8,970 nucleotides of DNA from Deltaproteobacteria bacterium (GTDB lineage: Bacteria; Desulfobacterota; GWC2-55-46; DRQE01): assembly GCA_011371515.1 (NCBI GenBank), contig DRQE01000107.1:1-8970 (forward strand), written 5' to 3'. A program made the translations under genes and the position numbers. The notes beneath the pieces were generated by a model, which saw only the letters and a program-made list of their open reading frames with translations, was not told where the DNA came from and searched no databases. This document shows, one piece after another, positions 1 through 6,840 of this stretch (positions are counted from its first letter, which is position 1; each line of letters begins with the position of its first letter).

Positions 1-447
1 AACCTCTACAACAAGTTCGTCTCAACCTACAGGGCAACCCTGAAACCCATAGATGAAGACACAAGGCAGGATGTCTTACAGGTGCTCGAAAGATGGAGAG
101 AAGAAAGAGAGGATGAGGGAGACTATCGGGCTGCCAGAGAAGGGGTTGAGCTCTTCTACGAGCTTGGACTCGAGGGCACCATCTGTTATATAGACGATAC
201 ACCTTCTGCCTACATCATCGGCGAGCCCCATCCAATAGGGGATACCTTTCTCTTCCACTTCAGAAAATCCCTGCGTGGTTATACGGGTATTGCCGAGTTC
301 GTGCTCAAAAACTTTGCAGAGAGTATCAAGGAAAGATTCGAGTACATAAACATGGAACAGGACCTCGGCAAAGAGGGCTTAAGACAGGCAAAACTTGGCT
401 TCAGGCCCATGGGGTTTGTTAAGAAATTTCGGGCATACAGGGAATGA
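1..447 (+). CDS. DUF2156 (LPG-synthase C-terminal domain) protein, 3' part only
   Basis: The reading frame is open from the first base, so the N-terminus is outside the window; 148 residues remain of a family that usually has about 290-300. The family has a GNAT-like acyltransferase fold and is related to the C-terminal domain of MprF-type lysyl-phosphatidylglycerol synthases, which transfer an aminoacyl group from tRNA to a lipid. Stand-alone members like this appear soluble and have no established substrate. Visible family hallmarks are an early NKF segment, a central YIIGEP / FLFHFRKS region, and the near-C-terminal block YINMEQDLGKEGLRQAKL followed by GF-P-GFVKK. No membrane segment is seen in this part. 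The stop codon overlaps the start of the next gene (ATGA), suggesting translational coupling. Family assignment is secure; biochemical role is not. Confidence 0.85.
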   Translation, partial: NLYNKFVSTYRATLKPIDEDTRQDVLQVLERWREEREDEGDYRAAREGVELFYELGLEGTICYIDDTPSAYIIGEPHPIGDTFLFHFRKSLRGYTGIAEFVLKNFAESIKERFEYINMEQDLGKEGLRQAKLGFRPMGFVKKFRAYRE

Positions 448-1373
448 AAGAGCGATACTATCCCCTATCACGCTACCTTAAGGAGCGCTTTGGCAGAAGG
501 GTCCAGAGGGTAACTCTCTACTGTGGGTTCAGCTGTCCCAACAGAGACGGCACCATCTCGGAAGGTGGCTGCATATACTGTGTGCCCGAAACACTTCTGC
601 CTGCTGCCTACTCTTCAGGGATGACCATAACCGAACAGCTTAACACCGGCACAAGGCTTCTTGGTAGAAGATACAGAGCAGATAAATTCATAGCCTACTT
701 TCAGATAAACACAAACACCTATGCCCCGATAGAAAGGCTCGAAGGTCTCTACCGTGAAGCCCTCCGGCATCCACAGGTGGTAGCCCTCTGTATATCCACG
801 AGGCCCGATTGTATTGGCCCAGCAGTGCTTGAACTCCTTGCCCGACTTAAAGAGGAGAAACACCTGTGGATAGAGCTTGGGCTACAGTCTGCCCACAACA
901 GAACCCTTGAGCTCATAAACCGCGGGCACAGTGTGGAGGACTTCCTGAAGGCTGTTGAGCTGACGAAGGCTTACGGAATAGAGGTCTGCACCCATCTGAT
1001 ACTGGGACTACCTCGTGAGACAAAGGAAGACATGCTCCATACAGTAAGGCTTGTGGCAGAGCTTGGGCTATGGGGTGTAAAGTTTCACCAGCTCGATGTA
1101 ATAAGGGGCACCCGACTTGAAGCCCTCTACAGAGAGGGCTTCTTCAAACCCCTTGAGCTTGAAGCCTACGCAGAGTGTGTGGTAGAATCCCTTGAGCTCT
1201 TACCTCCGAAGACCACCATACACAGGCTTTGCGGCTCAACACCTGCTGAACATCTTGTCGCTCCCCTGTGGAGCCTCGACAAAGAGAGGGTAAGAAAAAG
1301 AATAGAAGAGCTTCTTAAAGAAAGAGACACCTTTCAGGGAAGGCTCTGGAACAAACCAGAAAGGAGGCAATGA
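444..1373 (+). CDS. Radical SAM protein, YhcC / TIGR01212 family
   Basis: A 309-residue protein close to the family's usual length of about 300. The [4Fe-4S] cluster ligands are seen as C31, C43 and C46 within FSCPNRDGTISEGGCIYC. This C-X11-C-X2-C spacing is typical of this family rather than the classical CX3CX2C. Further motifs are ISTRPDC (117-123), ELGLQSAHNRTLELINRGH (144-162) and HLILGLPRE (184-192), shared with Elp3/HemN-like radical SAM barrels. It should use S-adenosylmethionine to make a 5'-deoxyadenosyl radical in the cytosol, but I know of no assigned substrate. The ATG at 444 overlaps the upstream TGA; a TAA at 420-422 closes the frame upstream and no ATG, GTG or TTG lies between, so this is the first usable start. 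No good Shine-Dalgarno sequence precedes it, so it probably depends on coupling with the upstream gene. Confidence 0.9.
   Translation: MKERYYPLSRYLKERFGRRVQRVTLYCGFSCPNRDGTISEGGCIYCVPETLLPAAYSSGMTITEQLNTGTRLLGRRYRADKFIAYFQINTNTYAPIERLEGLYREALRHPQVVALCISTRPDCIGPAVLELLARLKEEKHLWIELGLQSAHNRTLELINRGHSVEDFLKAVELTKAYGIEVCTHLILGLPRETKEDMLHTVRLVAELGLWGVKFHQLDVIRGTRLEALYREGFFKPLELEAYAECVVESLELLPPKTTIHRLCGSTPAEHLVAPLWSLDKERVRKRIEELLKERDTFQGRLWNKPERRQ
1361..1367 (+). promoter_or_regulatory. Ribosome-binding site that decides the aminopeptidase start
   Basis: AAGGAGG lies in the last codons of the radical SAM gene. It is 2 bases before the ATG at 1370 but 8 bases before the ATG at 1376. The second spacing is normal and the first is too short, so 1376 is the preferred start. 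Confidence 0.75.
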
Positions 1374-1375
1374 AG

Positions 1376-2446
1376 ATGGCAGACCCGAGGGTTAAAAAAC
1401 TTGCTACAATCCTTGTAAACCACTCTCTTGGGGTAAAGAAAGACGAGCTTGTTCTTATAAGCTCTTCAAGTGAGCTTGCAAAACCACTTGTGCTCGAGCT
1501 CTACAGAGAGGTCCTGAAGGCTGGTGCTCATCCCTATGTGAACATAGGCTTTGAGGAGACGGCAAACATATTCTTCAAAGAGGCAACGGAAGAGCAGCTT
1601 CTCCATTTTCCAAAGATAAAACACTACGAGGCGCGAAACATAGATTGTGTGGTGAACATCCGTGCTCCCATAAACAAGAAAGCACTTTCAAACATAGACC
1701 CTGAAAAGATGGGGCGCCGTGCAAAGGTCTTAAGGCCCATATCAGACACCATAGTGAACAAAAAACGCTGGGTACTCTGCAACTATCCCACCAACGCACT
1801 GGCTCAGGAGGCAGACATGAGCCTTGCCGAATACGAGGACTTTCTCTATGGAGCAACCAACATAGACTGGAACAGGATAAAGAAACTAACCGAGAAACTC
1901 AAAGCCCTTCTCGATAAGGCAAGTGAGATAAGGATAGTGGGTAAGGATACAGACCTGACCCTGAGCATAAAGGGCAGGCCTGCCATACCATGCTGGGGTG
2001 AACGCAACATGCCCGATGGAGAGGTCTTCCTCTCACCTGTCGAGAACTCTGCCGAGGGCTACATATACTACGAACACCCTGCCATATATCAGGGCAGAGA
2101 GGTTACAGGCATAAGGCTCAGATTCCGAAAGGGTAAGGTGGTTGAGGCACGGGCTGACAAGGGCGAAGACTTCCTGCTTTCCATGCTCTCTACTGACAAA
2201 GGCGCACGCTATCTTGGTGAGATTGGCATAGGGGTGAACTACGGAATAAAGAGGTTTTCAAAGGATATTCTCTTCGATGAAAAGATAGGTGGCACAGTAC
2301 ACCTTGCAGTTGGCAAGTCCTACAAAGAGGCAGGCGGAAAGAACATATCCGCCATACACTGGGATATGATAAAGGACTTAAGAAAGGGTGGCGCCCTCTA
2401 CATAGATGGAAAACTGGTGCAGAAAAACGGAAGGTTTCTTATATGA
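1376..2446 (+). CDS. Aminopeptidase, peptidase family M29 (AmpS/PepS/AmpT type)
   Basis: A 356-residue cytoplasmic metallo-exopeptidase that should release N-terminal residues from peptides using two metal ions. By comparison with Thermus AmpT, the likely metal ligands are E216 (in MPDGEVF), E282 (in LGEIGIG), H309 (in GGTVHLAVG), and H328 and D330 (in IHWDMI); Y316 fits the conserved active-site tyrosine. The first two ligands are 66 residues apart, as in AmpT. The protein is shorter than the roughly 410 residues of AmpS/PepS, but the shortfall lies before the catalytic region, as in other shorter M29 members. I chose ATG 1376 over ATG 1370 because of ribosome-binding-site spacing; 1370 would add two residues and overlap the upstream stop. 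The gap to the radical SAM gene is 2 bases. No signal peptide is seen. Confidence 0.9.
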   Translation: MADPRVKKLATILVNHSLGVKKDELVLISSSSELAKPLVLELYREVLKAGAHPYVNIGFEETANIFFKEATEEQLLHFPKIKHYEARNIDCVVNIRAPINKKALSNIDPEKMGRRAKVLRPISDTIVNKKRWVLCNYPTNALAQEADMSLAEYEDFLYGATNIDWNRIKKLTEKLKALLDKASEIRIVGKDTDLTLSIKGRPAIPCWGERNMPDGEVFLSPVENSAEGYIYYEHPAIYQGREVTGIRLRFRKGKVVEARADKGEDFLLSMLSTDKGARYLGEIGIGVNYGIKRFSKDILFDEKIGGTVHLAVGKSYKEAGGKNISAIHWDMIKDLRKGGALYIDGKLVQKNGRFLI

Positions 2447-2452
2447 AAAAAC

Positions 2453-2481
2453 TTGAATAACATCTGAAATAAGGATATTAT
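2453..2481 (+). promoter_or_regulatory. Candidate sigma-70-type promoter upstream of gmhA
   Basis: In the 66-base spacer, TTGAAT (2453-2458) and TATTAT (2476-2481) are separated by 17 bases. They match the -35 and -10 consensus at 4/6 and 5/6 positions, in the only gap long enough to hold a promoter. Transcription would start near 2488 and the gmhA ribosome-binding site (about 2500-2504) follows. AT-rich spacers produce such matches by chance, so this is a proposal only. Confidence 0.45.
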
Positions 2482-2512
2482 CAAAGGCTATACAAAATAA
2501 AGGATTTTCTGG

Positions 2513-3097
2513 ATGGATAGCAAAACCCTTCTTAATAAAATAGAGGAAGCCATTGAGATAAAGAGGCGTTTTTTTGTAGAAAACGCCGAAAGACTCATAG
2601 AGGCAGCAGAACTTATTGCCGAGGTGTTCAGAAAGGGTGGAAAGCTTCTTATAGTGGGCAACGGTGGGTCTGCCGCAGATGCACAGCACCTTGCAGCAGA
2701 GTTTGTAAATCGCTTCGAGATGGAAAGAGCCCCGCTGCCTGCAATAGCACTCACAACAGACACCTCTATCCTCACAAGCGTTGGCAATGATTACAGCTTC
2801 CATGAGGTCTTTTCAAAACAGGTGCGTGCCCTTGGTAGAGCTGGGGATATGCTTCTTGCCATATCAACGAGCGGCAACTCAGAGAATGTCCTGAAAGCCC
2901 TTGAGCAGTCAAAAAAGATGGATATTGCCACCATAGCCCTTACGGGCAAAGACGGTGGAAGGCTCAAAGGCATGGCAGACATCACACTCGTTGTAGAGGC
3001 TGAAAGCACCCCGCGTATACAGGAAGTGCACATAACAGCCTGCCACATACTCTGTGAGCTTACAGAGAAGATGCTGTTTGAAGGACAGAACCGATGA
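2513..3097 (+). CDS. gmhA: Phosphoheptose isomerase (sedoheptulose-7-phosphate isomerase)
   Basis: GmhA converts sedoheptulose 7-phosphate to D-glycero-D-manno-heptose 7-phosphate, the first step toward ADP-heptose for the LPS inner core. The 194-residue length is normal. It is a single SIS domain with the phosphate-binding motif GNGGSAADAQHLAAEF (49-64), LAISTSGNSENVLKAL (115-130) and the C-terminal block RIQEVHITACHILCELTE. The zinc ligands of E. coli GmhA (H61, E65, Q172, H180) fall at H59, E63, Q170 and H178, all present with a constant offset of two. The start is supported by AAGGA about 8 bases upstream. The stop overlaps the ATG of the next gene. No other heptose gene (hldE, gmhB, hldD) is in the window. 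Its presence argues for a Gram-negative cell envelope. Confidence 0.93.
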   Translation: MDSKTLLNKIEEAIEIKRRFFVENAERLIEAAELIAEVFRKGGKLLIVGNGGSAADAQHLAAEFVNRFEMERAPLPAIALTTDTSILTSVGNDYSFHEVFSKQVRALGRAGDMLLAISTSGNSENVLKALEQSKKMDIATIALTGKDGGRLKGMADITLVVEAESTPRIQEVHITACHILCELTEKMLFEGQNR

Positions 3098-4038
3098 AGT
3101 TCAAACCCATAGAGCCAAAGGGCGTAAAGACCTATTCGCTAAAGAAGAGAAAGAGCAAGGTCTCTGTAAAGGAGCTCTGCGGGCTCTTTCCACAGGGTGG
3201 TAGCTTCAGGGAATTTCTTGAGAGCCTGCCGCATGTACTGGCAGGCAGGACATTGAGGGATGTAATCTCTGCAATAGTGAAAGCCCACAGGGAAGGAAAG
3301 ACCGTTGCCATCGGCATGGGGGCACACGTTGTAAAGACAGGCCTGAGCCCCATAATAATAGACATGATGCGCCGTGGCATTGTAGGTGCGGTGGCTATGA
3401 ACGGGGCAGGTATAGTGCATGACTTTGAGCTTGCCCTTGCAGGCATAACATCTGAGGATGTGGACACCGCCCTTTCAACGGGCAGATTCGGCATGGCAGA
3501 AGAAACCGGCACCATGCTCAACGATGCCATAAAAAGGGGGGCAAGAAGGGGGCTTGGTATAGGTGAAGCTGTGGGCAGGATGATAGAAAAGAGCGAGTTT
3601 CCATATAAAGATATGAGTATACTTGCAGCAGGCGTAAGATACAGTGTGCCCGTTACCGTGCATGTTGCAGTTGGCACAGACATACTTCACATACACCCTG
3701 CAATGGACGGTGCACTTACTGGCAGGGCAACCCTTAAGGACTTCAGGCTCTTTACAGGAGTTGTGAGCACCCTTGAGGGGGGAGTATTTCTTAACATAGG
3801 CTCGGCGGTTATAATACCAGAGGTCTTTCTCAAGGCTCTTACACTGGTAAGAAACCTTGGCTACAGGGTGAAAAAGTTTACCACCGTTAATATGGACTTC
3901 ATTCAGCACTACCGCCCACTTACAAATGTGGTAAGGCGGCCCACCTCAACAGGTGGCAGGGGCTACACCCTTACAGGACACCACGAGATAATGCTGCCCC
4001 TTCTCTATGCGGGCATAATAGAGACACTCGGAGAGTAA
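3094..4038 (+). CDS. Deoxyhypusine-synthase-like conserved protein, function unknown
   Basis: A 314-residue cytoplasmic protein. Its fold family is recognisable, but I would not assign an enzyme activity. Remembered human deoxyhypusine synthase (DHS) can be lined up along most of the length. GAHVVKTG (76-83) with VGAVAMNGAGIVHDFELALAG (two parts, 97-117) fits the DHS VDVLVTTAGG-EEDLIKCLA segment. GTDILHIHP (194-202) fits GSLGDMIFFH. IGSAVIIPEVFLKALTLVRN (two parts, 235-254) fits GGGVVKHHIANANLMRN. IMLPLLYAGI (299-308) fits LVFPLLVAE. The DHS catalytic lysine motif (SWGK) is replaced by VVRRPTSTGG (279-288), and the substrate-binding histidine of KHH is absent. Deoxyhypusine synthesis is therefore unlikely, and bacteria have no eIF5A. 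ATG 3094 overlaps the gmhA stop and follows AAGGA by 8 bases; argH begins 4 bases after its stop. An NAD-dependent amine or imine chemistry is possible but speculative. Confidence 0.7.
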   Translation: MKFKPIEPKGVKTYSLKKRKSKVSVKELCGLFPQGGSFREFLESLPHVLAGRTLRDVISAIVKAHREGKTVAIGMGAHVVKTGLSPIIIDMMRRGIVGAVAMNGAGIVHDFELALAGITSEDVDTALSTGRFGMAEETGTMLNDAIKRGARRGLGIGEAVGRMIEKSEFPYKDMSILAAGVRYSVPVTVHVAVGTDILHIHPAMDGALTGRATLKDFRLFTGVVSTLEGGVFLNIGSAVIIPEVFLKALTLVRNLGYRVKKFTTVNMDFIQHYRPLTNVVRRPTSTGGRGYTLTGHHEIMLPLLYAGIIETLGE

Positions 4039-4042
4039 AACA

Positions 4043-5434
4043 ATGGAAAAGAAGAAACCATGGGCAGGTAGATTCAAAAAAGGGCTTCATCCACTGGTGG
4101 AAAGGTTTACCGCTTCGATAGAGTTCGACAAAAGGCTCTTTAAAGAAGACATCAAGGGCTCAATAGCACAGGCACGTATGCTTGAGAGAGCAGGCATACT
4201 GACGAAAAAAGAAAGGGTAGAACTGGAGCGTGCCCTCAAGGAGATAGAAAAAGAAATAGAGACAGGTAGCCTTCAATTTGGCACGGATACAGAAGACATC
4301 CACATGGCAATAGAAAGAAGGCTTATAGAGAAGATAGGTCCCCTTGGAGGCAAACTCCATACAGGTAGATCAAGGAATGATCAGGTAGCCCTTGACTTAA
4401 GACTCTATGTGAAAAGGGAGACCCTTGAGATACTCCACCTTATAAGAAAGCTTCAAAGAAGCCTCTACGGGGTTGCAAAGGACAACATAGATGTAATAAT
4501 GCCCGGCTATACCCATCTACAGAGGGCACAGGCAGTGCCACTGGCACACCATCTGCTTGCCTATTACGAGATGCTGAAAAGGGATAGCCAGAGGCTTAAA
4601 GATTGTCTTAAACGGGTGGACATCATGCCCCTTGGCTCCGGTGCCCTTGCAGGCACGGGGTTCGATGTGGACAGAGCCCATGGGGCAGAGCTTCTTGGGT
4701 TTTCTGCGGTTACAGAGAACAGCATGGACGCTGTAAGCGATAGGGACTTCGTTGTGGAGTTTATAAGCCACTGCGCGGTGGTTATGATGCATCTGTCGAG
4801 GCTCTGTGAGGAGATTGTGCTCTGGACGAGCAAAGAGTTCGGCTTTGTAGAACTCGACGATAGCTTTGCCACAGGCTCATCCCTCATGCCACAGAAGAAA
4901 AACCCCGATGTGGCTGAACTCATAAGGGGTAAAACTGGCAGGGTCTACGGAAACCTTGTTGCCATACTAACGGTTATGAAGGCACTGCCCCTTACATATA
5001 ACCGTGATATGCAGGAAGACAAAGAGCCCCTTTTCGATACAGTGGACACCGTGAAGGGCTCCCTTTCGGTGCTCGCACCAATGCTTGAGACGATGAAGAT
5101 AAACAGGGAGACCATCTGGGAGGCAACCTGTGGTGGGTTTCTTACCGCAACCGATGTGGCAGACTATCTTGTGCTTAAAGGGGTACCCTTCAGGGAAGCC
5201 CATCACATAGCGGGCAGCATAGTTGCAAGCTGTATAGAAAAGGGTAAGGAACTTACAGAGCTTACACTCCAAGAGTGGCGTAGCTTCTCACCACTTTTCG
5301 AAGAGGACATAAAAGAGGCAGTCTCCGTAGAGGGCTCTGTGAAAAGGAGAAAGGCACGGGGAGCCGCCTCGATAAAAGAGGTCAGAAGACAGCTTAAAAG
5401 GGTGGAAAGAGAGCTTAAAAAGGACATAATATGA
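4043..5434 (+). CDS. argH: Argininosuccinate lyase
   Basis: Cleaves argininosuccinate to arginine and fumarate, the last step of arginine synthesis, as a cytoplasmic homotetramer of the fumarase/aspartase superfamily. The 463-residue length is typical. Seen in order: N-terminal KPWAGRF, the substrate loop GGKLHTGRSRNDQVALDLR (102-120), PGYTHLQRAQ with the conserved H158, LGSGALAGTGF (197-207), and the superfamily signature GSSLMPQKKNPD (278-289) carrying the flexible-loop serine pair S279-S280. The C-terminal region is complete. It starts 4 bases after the DHS-like gene with a weak GGAG upstream. Its stop TGA overlaps the ATG of the small lipoprotein gene. No other arginine gene is present here, so argF and argG must lie elsewhere or upstream. 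No ARG-box-like operator was recognised. Confidence 0.97.
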   Translation: MEKKKPWAGRFKKGLHPLVERFTASIEFDKRLFKEDIKGSIAQARMLERAGILTKKERVELERALKEIEKEIETGSLQFGTDTEDIHMAIERRLIEKIGPLGGKLHTGRSRNDQVALDLRLYVKRETLEILHLIRKLQRSLYGVAKDNIDVIMPGYTHLQRAQAVPLAHHLLAYYEMLKRDSQRLKDCLKRVDIMPLGSGALAGTGFDVDRAHGAELLGFSAVTENSMDAVSDRDFVVEFISHCAVVMMHLSRLCEEIVLWTSKEFGFVELDDSFATGSSLMPQKKNPDVAELIRGKTGRVYGNLVAILTVMKALPLTYNRDMQEDKEPLFDTVDTVKGSLSVLAPMLETMKINRETIWEATCGGFLTATDVADYLVLKGVPFREAHHIAGSIVASCIEKGKELTELTLQEWRSFSPLFEEDIKEAVSVEGSVKRRKARGAASIKEVRRQLKRVERELKKDII

Positions 5435-5550
5435 AAAGATTGCTCACTGTCGTGCTGCTTCTTGTGGCACTATCTTTTTCAGTCGGCTGTGGCAGGAAGG
5501 CTCCGCCACAACCACCACTTGAAGAGGAAACACAGGCTTTAAGGAGGTAG
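5431..5550 (+). CDS. lptM: Small LptM/LppL-like lipoprotein, 39 residues
   Basis: A tiny gene starting at the ATGA overlap with argH, preceded by AAGGA with 6 bases of spacing. The product has a basic N-terminus (MKR), a hydrophobic stretch at residues 4-16, and the lipobox-like SVGC with the lipidated cysteine at C20. A short proline-rich tail begins CGRKAPPQPP and ends in an acidic patch and RR. The CG-[RQL]-K-[AG]-P pattern after the cysteine matches the LptM (YifL) family. E. coli LptM is an outer-membrane lipoprotein that helps the LPS translocon LptD mature. Context supports this: lptM/yifL is directly upstream of dapF in E. coli, and lppL is directly upstream of lysA-dapF in Pseudomonas. 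The lipoprotein nature is seen in the sequence; the LptM role is inferred from motif and neighbourhood. Confidence 0.82.
   Translation: MKRLLTVVLLLVALSFSVGCGRKAPPQPPLEEETQALRR
5541..5548 (+). promoter_or_regulatory. Strong ribosome-binding site for lysA inside the lipoprotein gene
   Basis: AAGGAGGT, a near-perfect anti-16S match, ends 6 bases before the lysA ATG at 5555. Its AGG-AGG codons also encode the final two arginines of the lipoprotein, and its last T begins the TAG stop. Confidence 0.85.
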
Positions 5551-5554
5551 AACT

Positions 5555-6814
5555 ATGCACTTTTTCGACTACAGAAGGGGTAAGCTCTACGCAGAGGGTG
5601 TCTCCATAGAGAGGATAGTGCGGGAAGTGGGTACCCCCGTCTTCATCTACAGTGCCAAAACGATAAAACGCCACTATGGTGCCTTTGACGGTGCATTCCG
5701 CAGCGTGAAACACCTTGTCTGCTACTCTGTGAAGGCAAACTCCAATATAGCCATCTTGAGGCTTCTTGCCAGAGAAGGCAGTGGATTCGACATAGTCTCT
5801 GGAGGGGAACTCTTCAGGGTGGTAAAGGCAGGTGGAGATACCACAAGGGTGGTATTTTCAGGGGTTGGGAAACGAGACGACGAGATAGAGTACGCAATAA
5901 AGAAGAAAATCCTCATGTTCAATGTGGAAAGCCCGCAGGAACTGAGAAGAATAAACCATATAGCCCGAAGGCTTAAAAAGAAGACCCGCATAGCCATAAG
6001 GGTGAACCCTGACATAGACCCCAAAACACATCCCTACATATCCACAGGGCTTAAAAAGAACAAGTTCGGCATAGAGACAGAACTGGCAATAAAGGAATAC
6101 ATATATGCAAAGGACAATCTTCCATGGGTTGAACCCATAGGGGTGGACTGCCACATAGGCTCGCAGATAACCGAGCTTTCTCCCTTCGTGGAAGCACTGA
6201 AAAGGGTGGTAAAGACCATTAACACCCTGAGAAAAGAGGGCATAAACATAGAGTATCTGAACATGGGTGGTGGGCTTGGTATAACCTACAGGGATGAGGC
6301 TCCTCCCCATCCTTCAGACTACGGAGAGGCAGTCATAAAAGAAACAGAGGGGCTTGGCCTCACCCTCATATTCGAGCCGGGTAGAGTCATCATGGGTAAC
6401 TCTGGCATACTGGTTACAAAGGTGCTCTACACAAAGAAGGGTAGCCTCAAGAACTTCGTCATCGTGGATGCTGCAATGAATGATCTGCCGAGACCCTCTC
6501 TATACGATGCCTACCACGAGGTAAGAGCGGTGGTTCAGCAGGACAGAGAGGAGATAACCGCAGACATCGTGGGTCCCATCTGTGAAAGCGGAGACTTTCT
6601 TGCAAGAGATAGAACCATAAAGACAGTTGAACCGGGAGAGCTTCTAGCATTCATGAGTGCCGGTGCATATTGCTTTTCCATGTCAAGTAATTACAACTCA
6701 AGGCCCAGAAGTGCAGAGGTTCTGGTTAGTGGCAGAACCTATCATGTGATAAGAAGGCGGGAGAGTTTGCAGGACCTTATCCGTGGAGAGAAGATCCCCG
6801 AGGAGCTTAAGTAA
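5555..6814 (+). CDS. lysA: Diaminopimelate decarboxylase
   Basis: A PLP enzyme that decarboxylates meso-diaminopimelate to L-lysine and CO2, the final lysine step, in the cytosol. At 419 residues it has the usual length. It is a fold-type III (alanine-racemase-like) barrel. The PLP lysine is K60 in CYSVKANSN, followed by DIVSGGEL (79-86), DCHIGSQI (198-205) with H200, the glycine-rich phosphate loop NMGGGLGI (236-243) and EPGR (274-277). C343-E344-S345 in CESGDFLARD contributes the cross-subunit substrate residues, and AGAYCFSMSSNYNSRPR (369-385) carries Y372. The start is fixed by AAGGAGGT 6 bases upstream. It is 4 bases from the lipoprotein gene and 26 from dapF. No lysine riboswitch is visible and the upstream gap has no room for one. 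Confidence 0.97.
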   Translation: MHFFDYRRGKLYAEGVSIERIVREVGTPVFIYSAKTIKRHYGAFDGAFRSVKHLVCYSVKANSNIAILRLLAREGSGFDIVSGGELFRVVKAGGDTTRVVFSGVGKRDDEIEYAIKKKILMFNVESPQELRRINHIARRLKKKTRIAIRVNPDIDPKTHPYISTGLKKNKFGIETELAIKEYIYAKDNLPWVEPIGVDCHIGSQITELSPFVEALKRVVKTINTLRKEGINIEYLNMGGGLGITYRDEAPPHPSDYGEAVIKETEGLGLTLIFEPGRVIMGNSGILVTKVLYTKKGSLKNFVIVDAAMNDLPRPSLYDAYHEVRAVVQQDREEITADIVGPICESGDFLARDRTIKTVEPGELLAFMSAGAYCFSMSSNYNSRPRSAEVLVSGRTYHVIRRRESLQDLIRGEKIPEELK

Positions 6815-6840
6815 AAAACTTTGCACAGAGAGGTGGAAAG

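Noticed and set aside
2447..2512. Possible rho-independent terminator or riboswitch after the aminopeptidase gene
   Set aside because: The spacer is AT-rich with no GC-rich stem followed by a T-run on the + strand, and it is too short for a lysine or other known riboswitch.
2378..2803. Minus-strand frame crossing the gmhA upstream spacer
   Set aside because: It is Cys-rich with no family resemblance and overlaps both flanking conserved genes; its spacer portion is better explained as promoter and leader for gmhA.
3132..3683. 183-residue minus-strand frame opposite the DHS-like gene
   Set aside because: It is Ser/Pro/Leu-rich with no motif and lies wholly inside a conserved + strand gene; a compositional shadow.
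3094..4038. Calling this gene deoxyhypusine synthase outright
   Set aside because: The catalytic lysine motif and the KHH histidine are missing and bacteria have no eIF5A, so only a family-level relationship is supported.
6815..6840. Possible promoter between lysA and dapF
   Set aside because: Only 26 bases, mostly taken by the dapF ribosome-binding site; no -35/-10 pair fits inside it.
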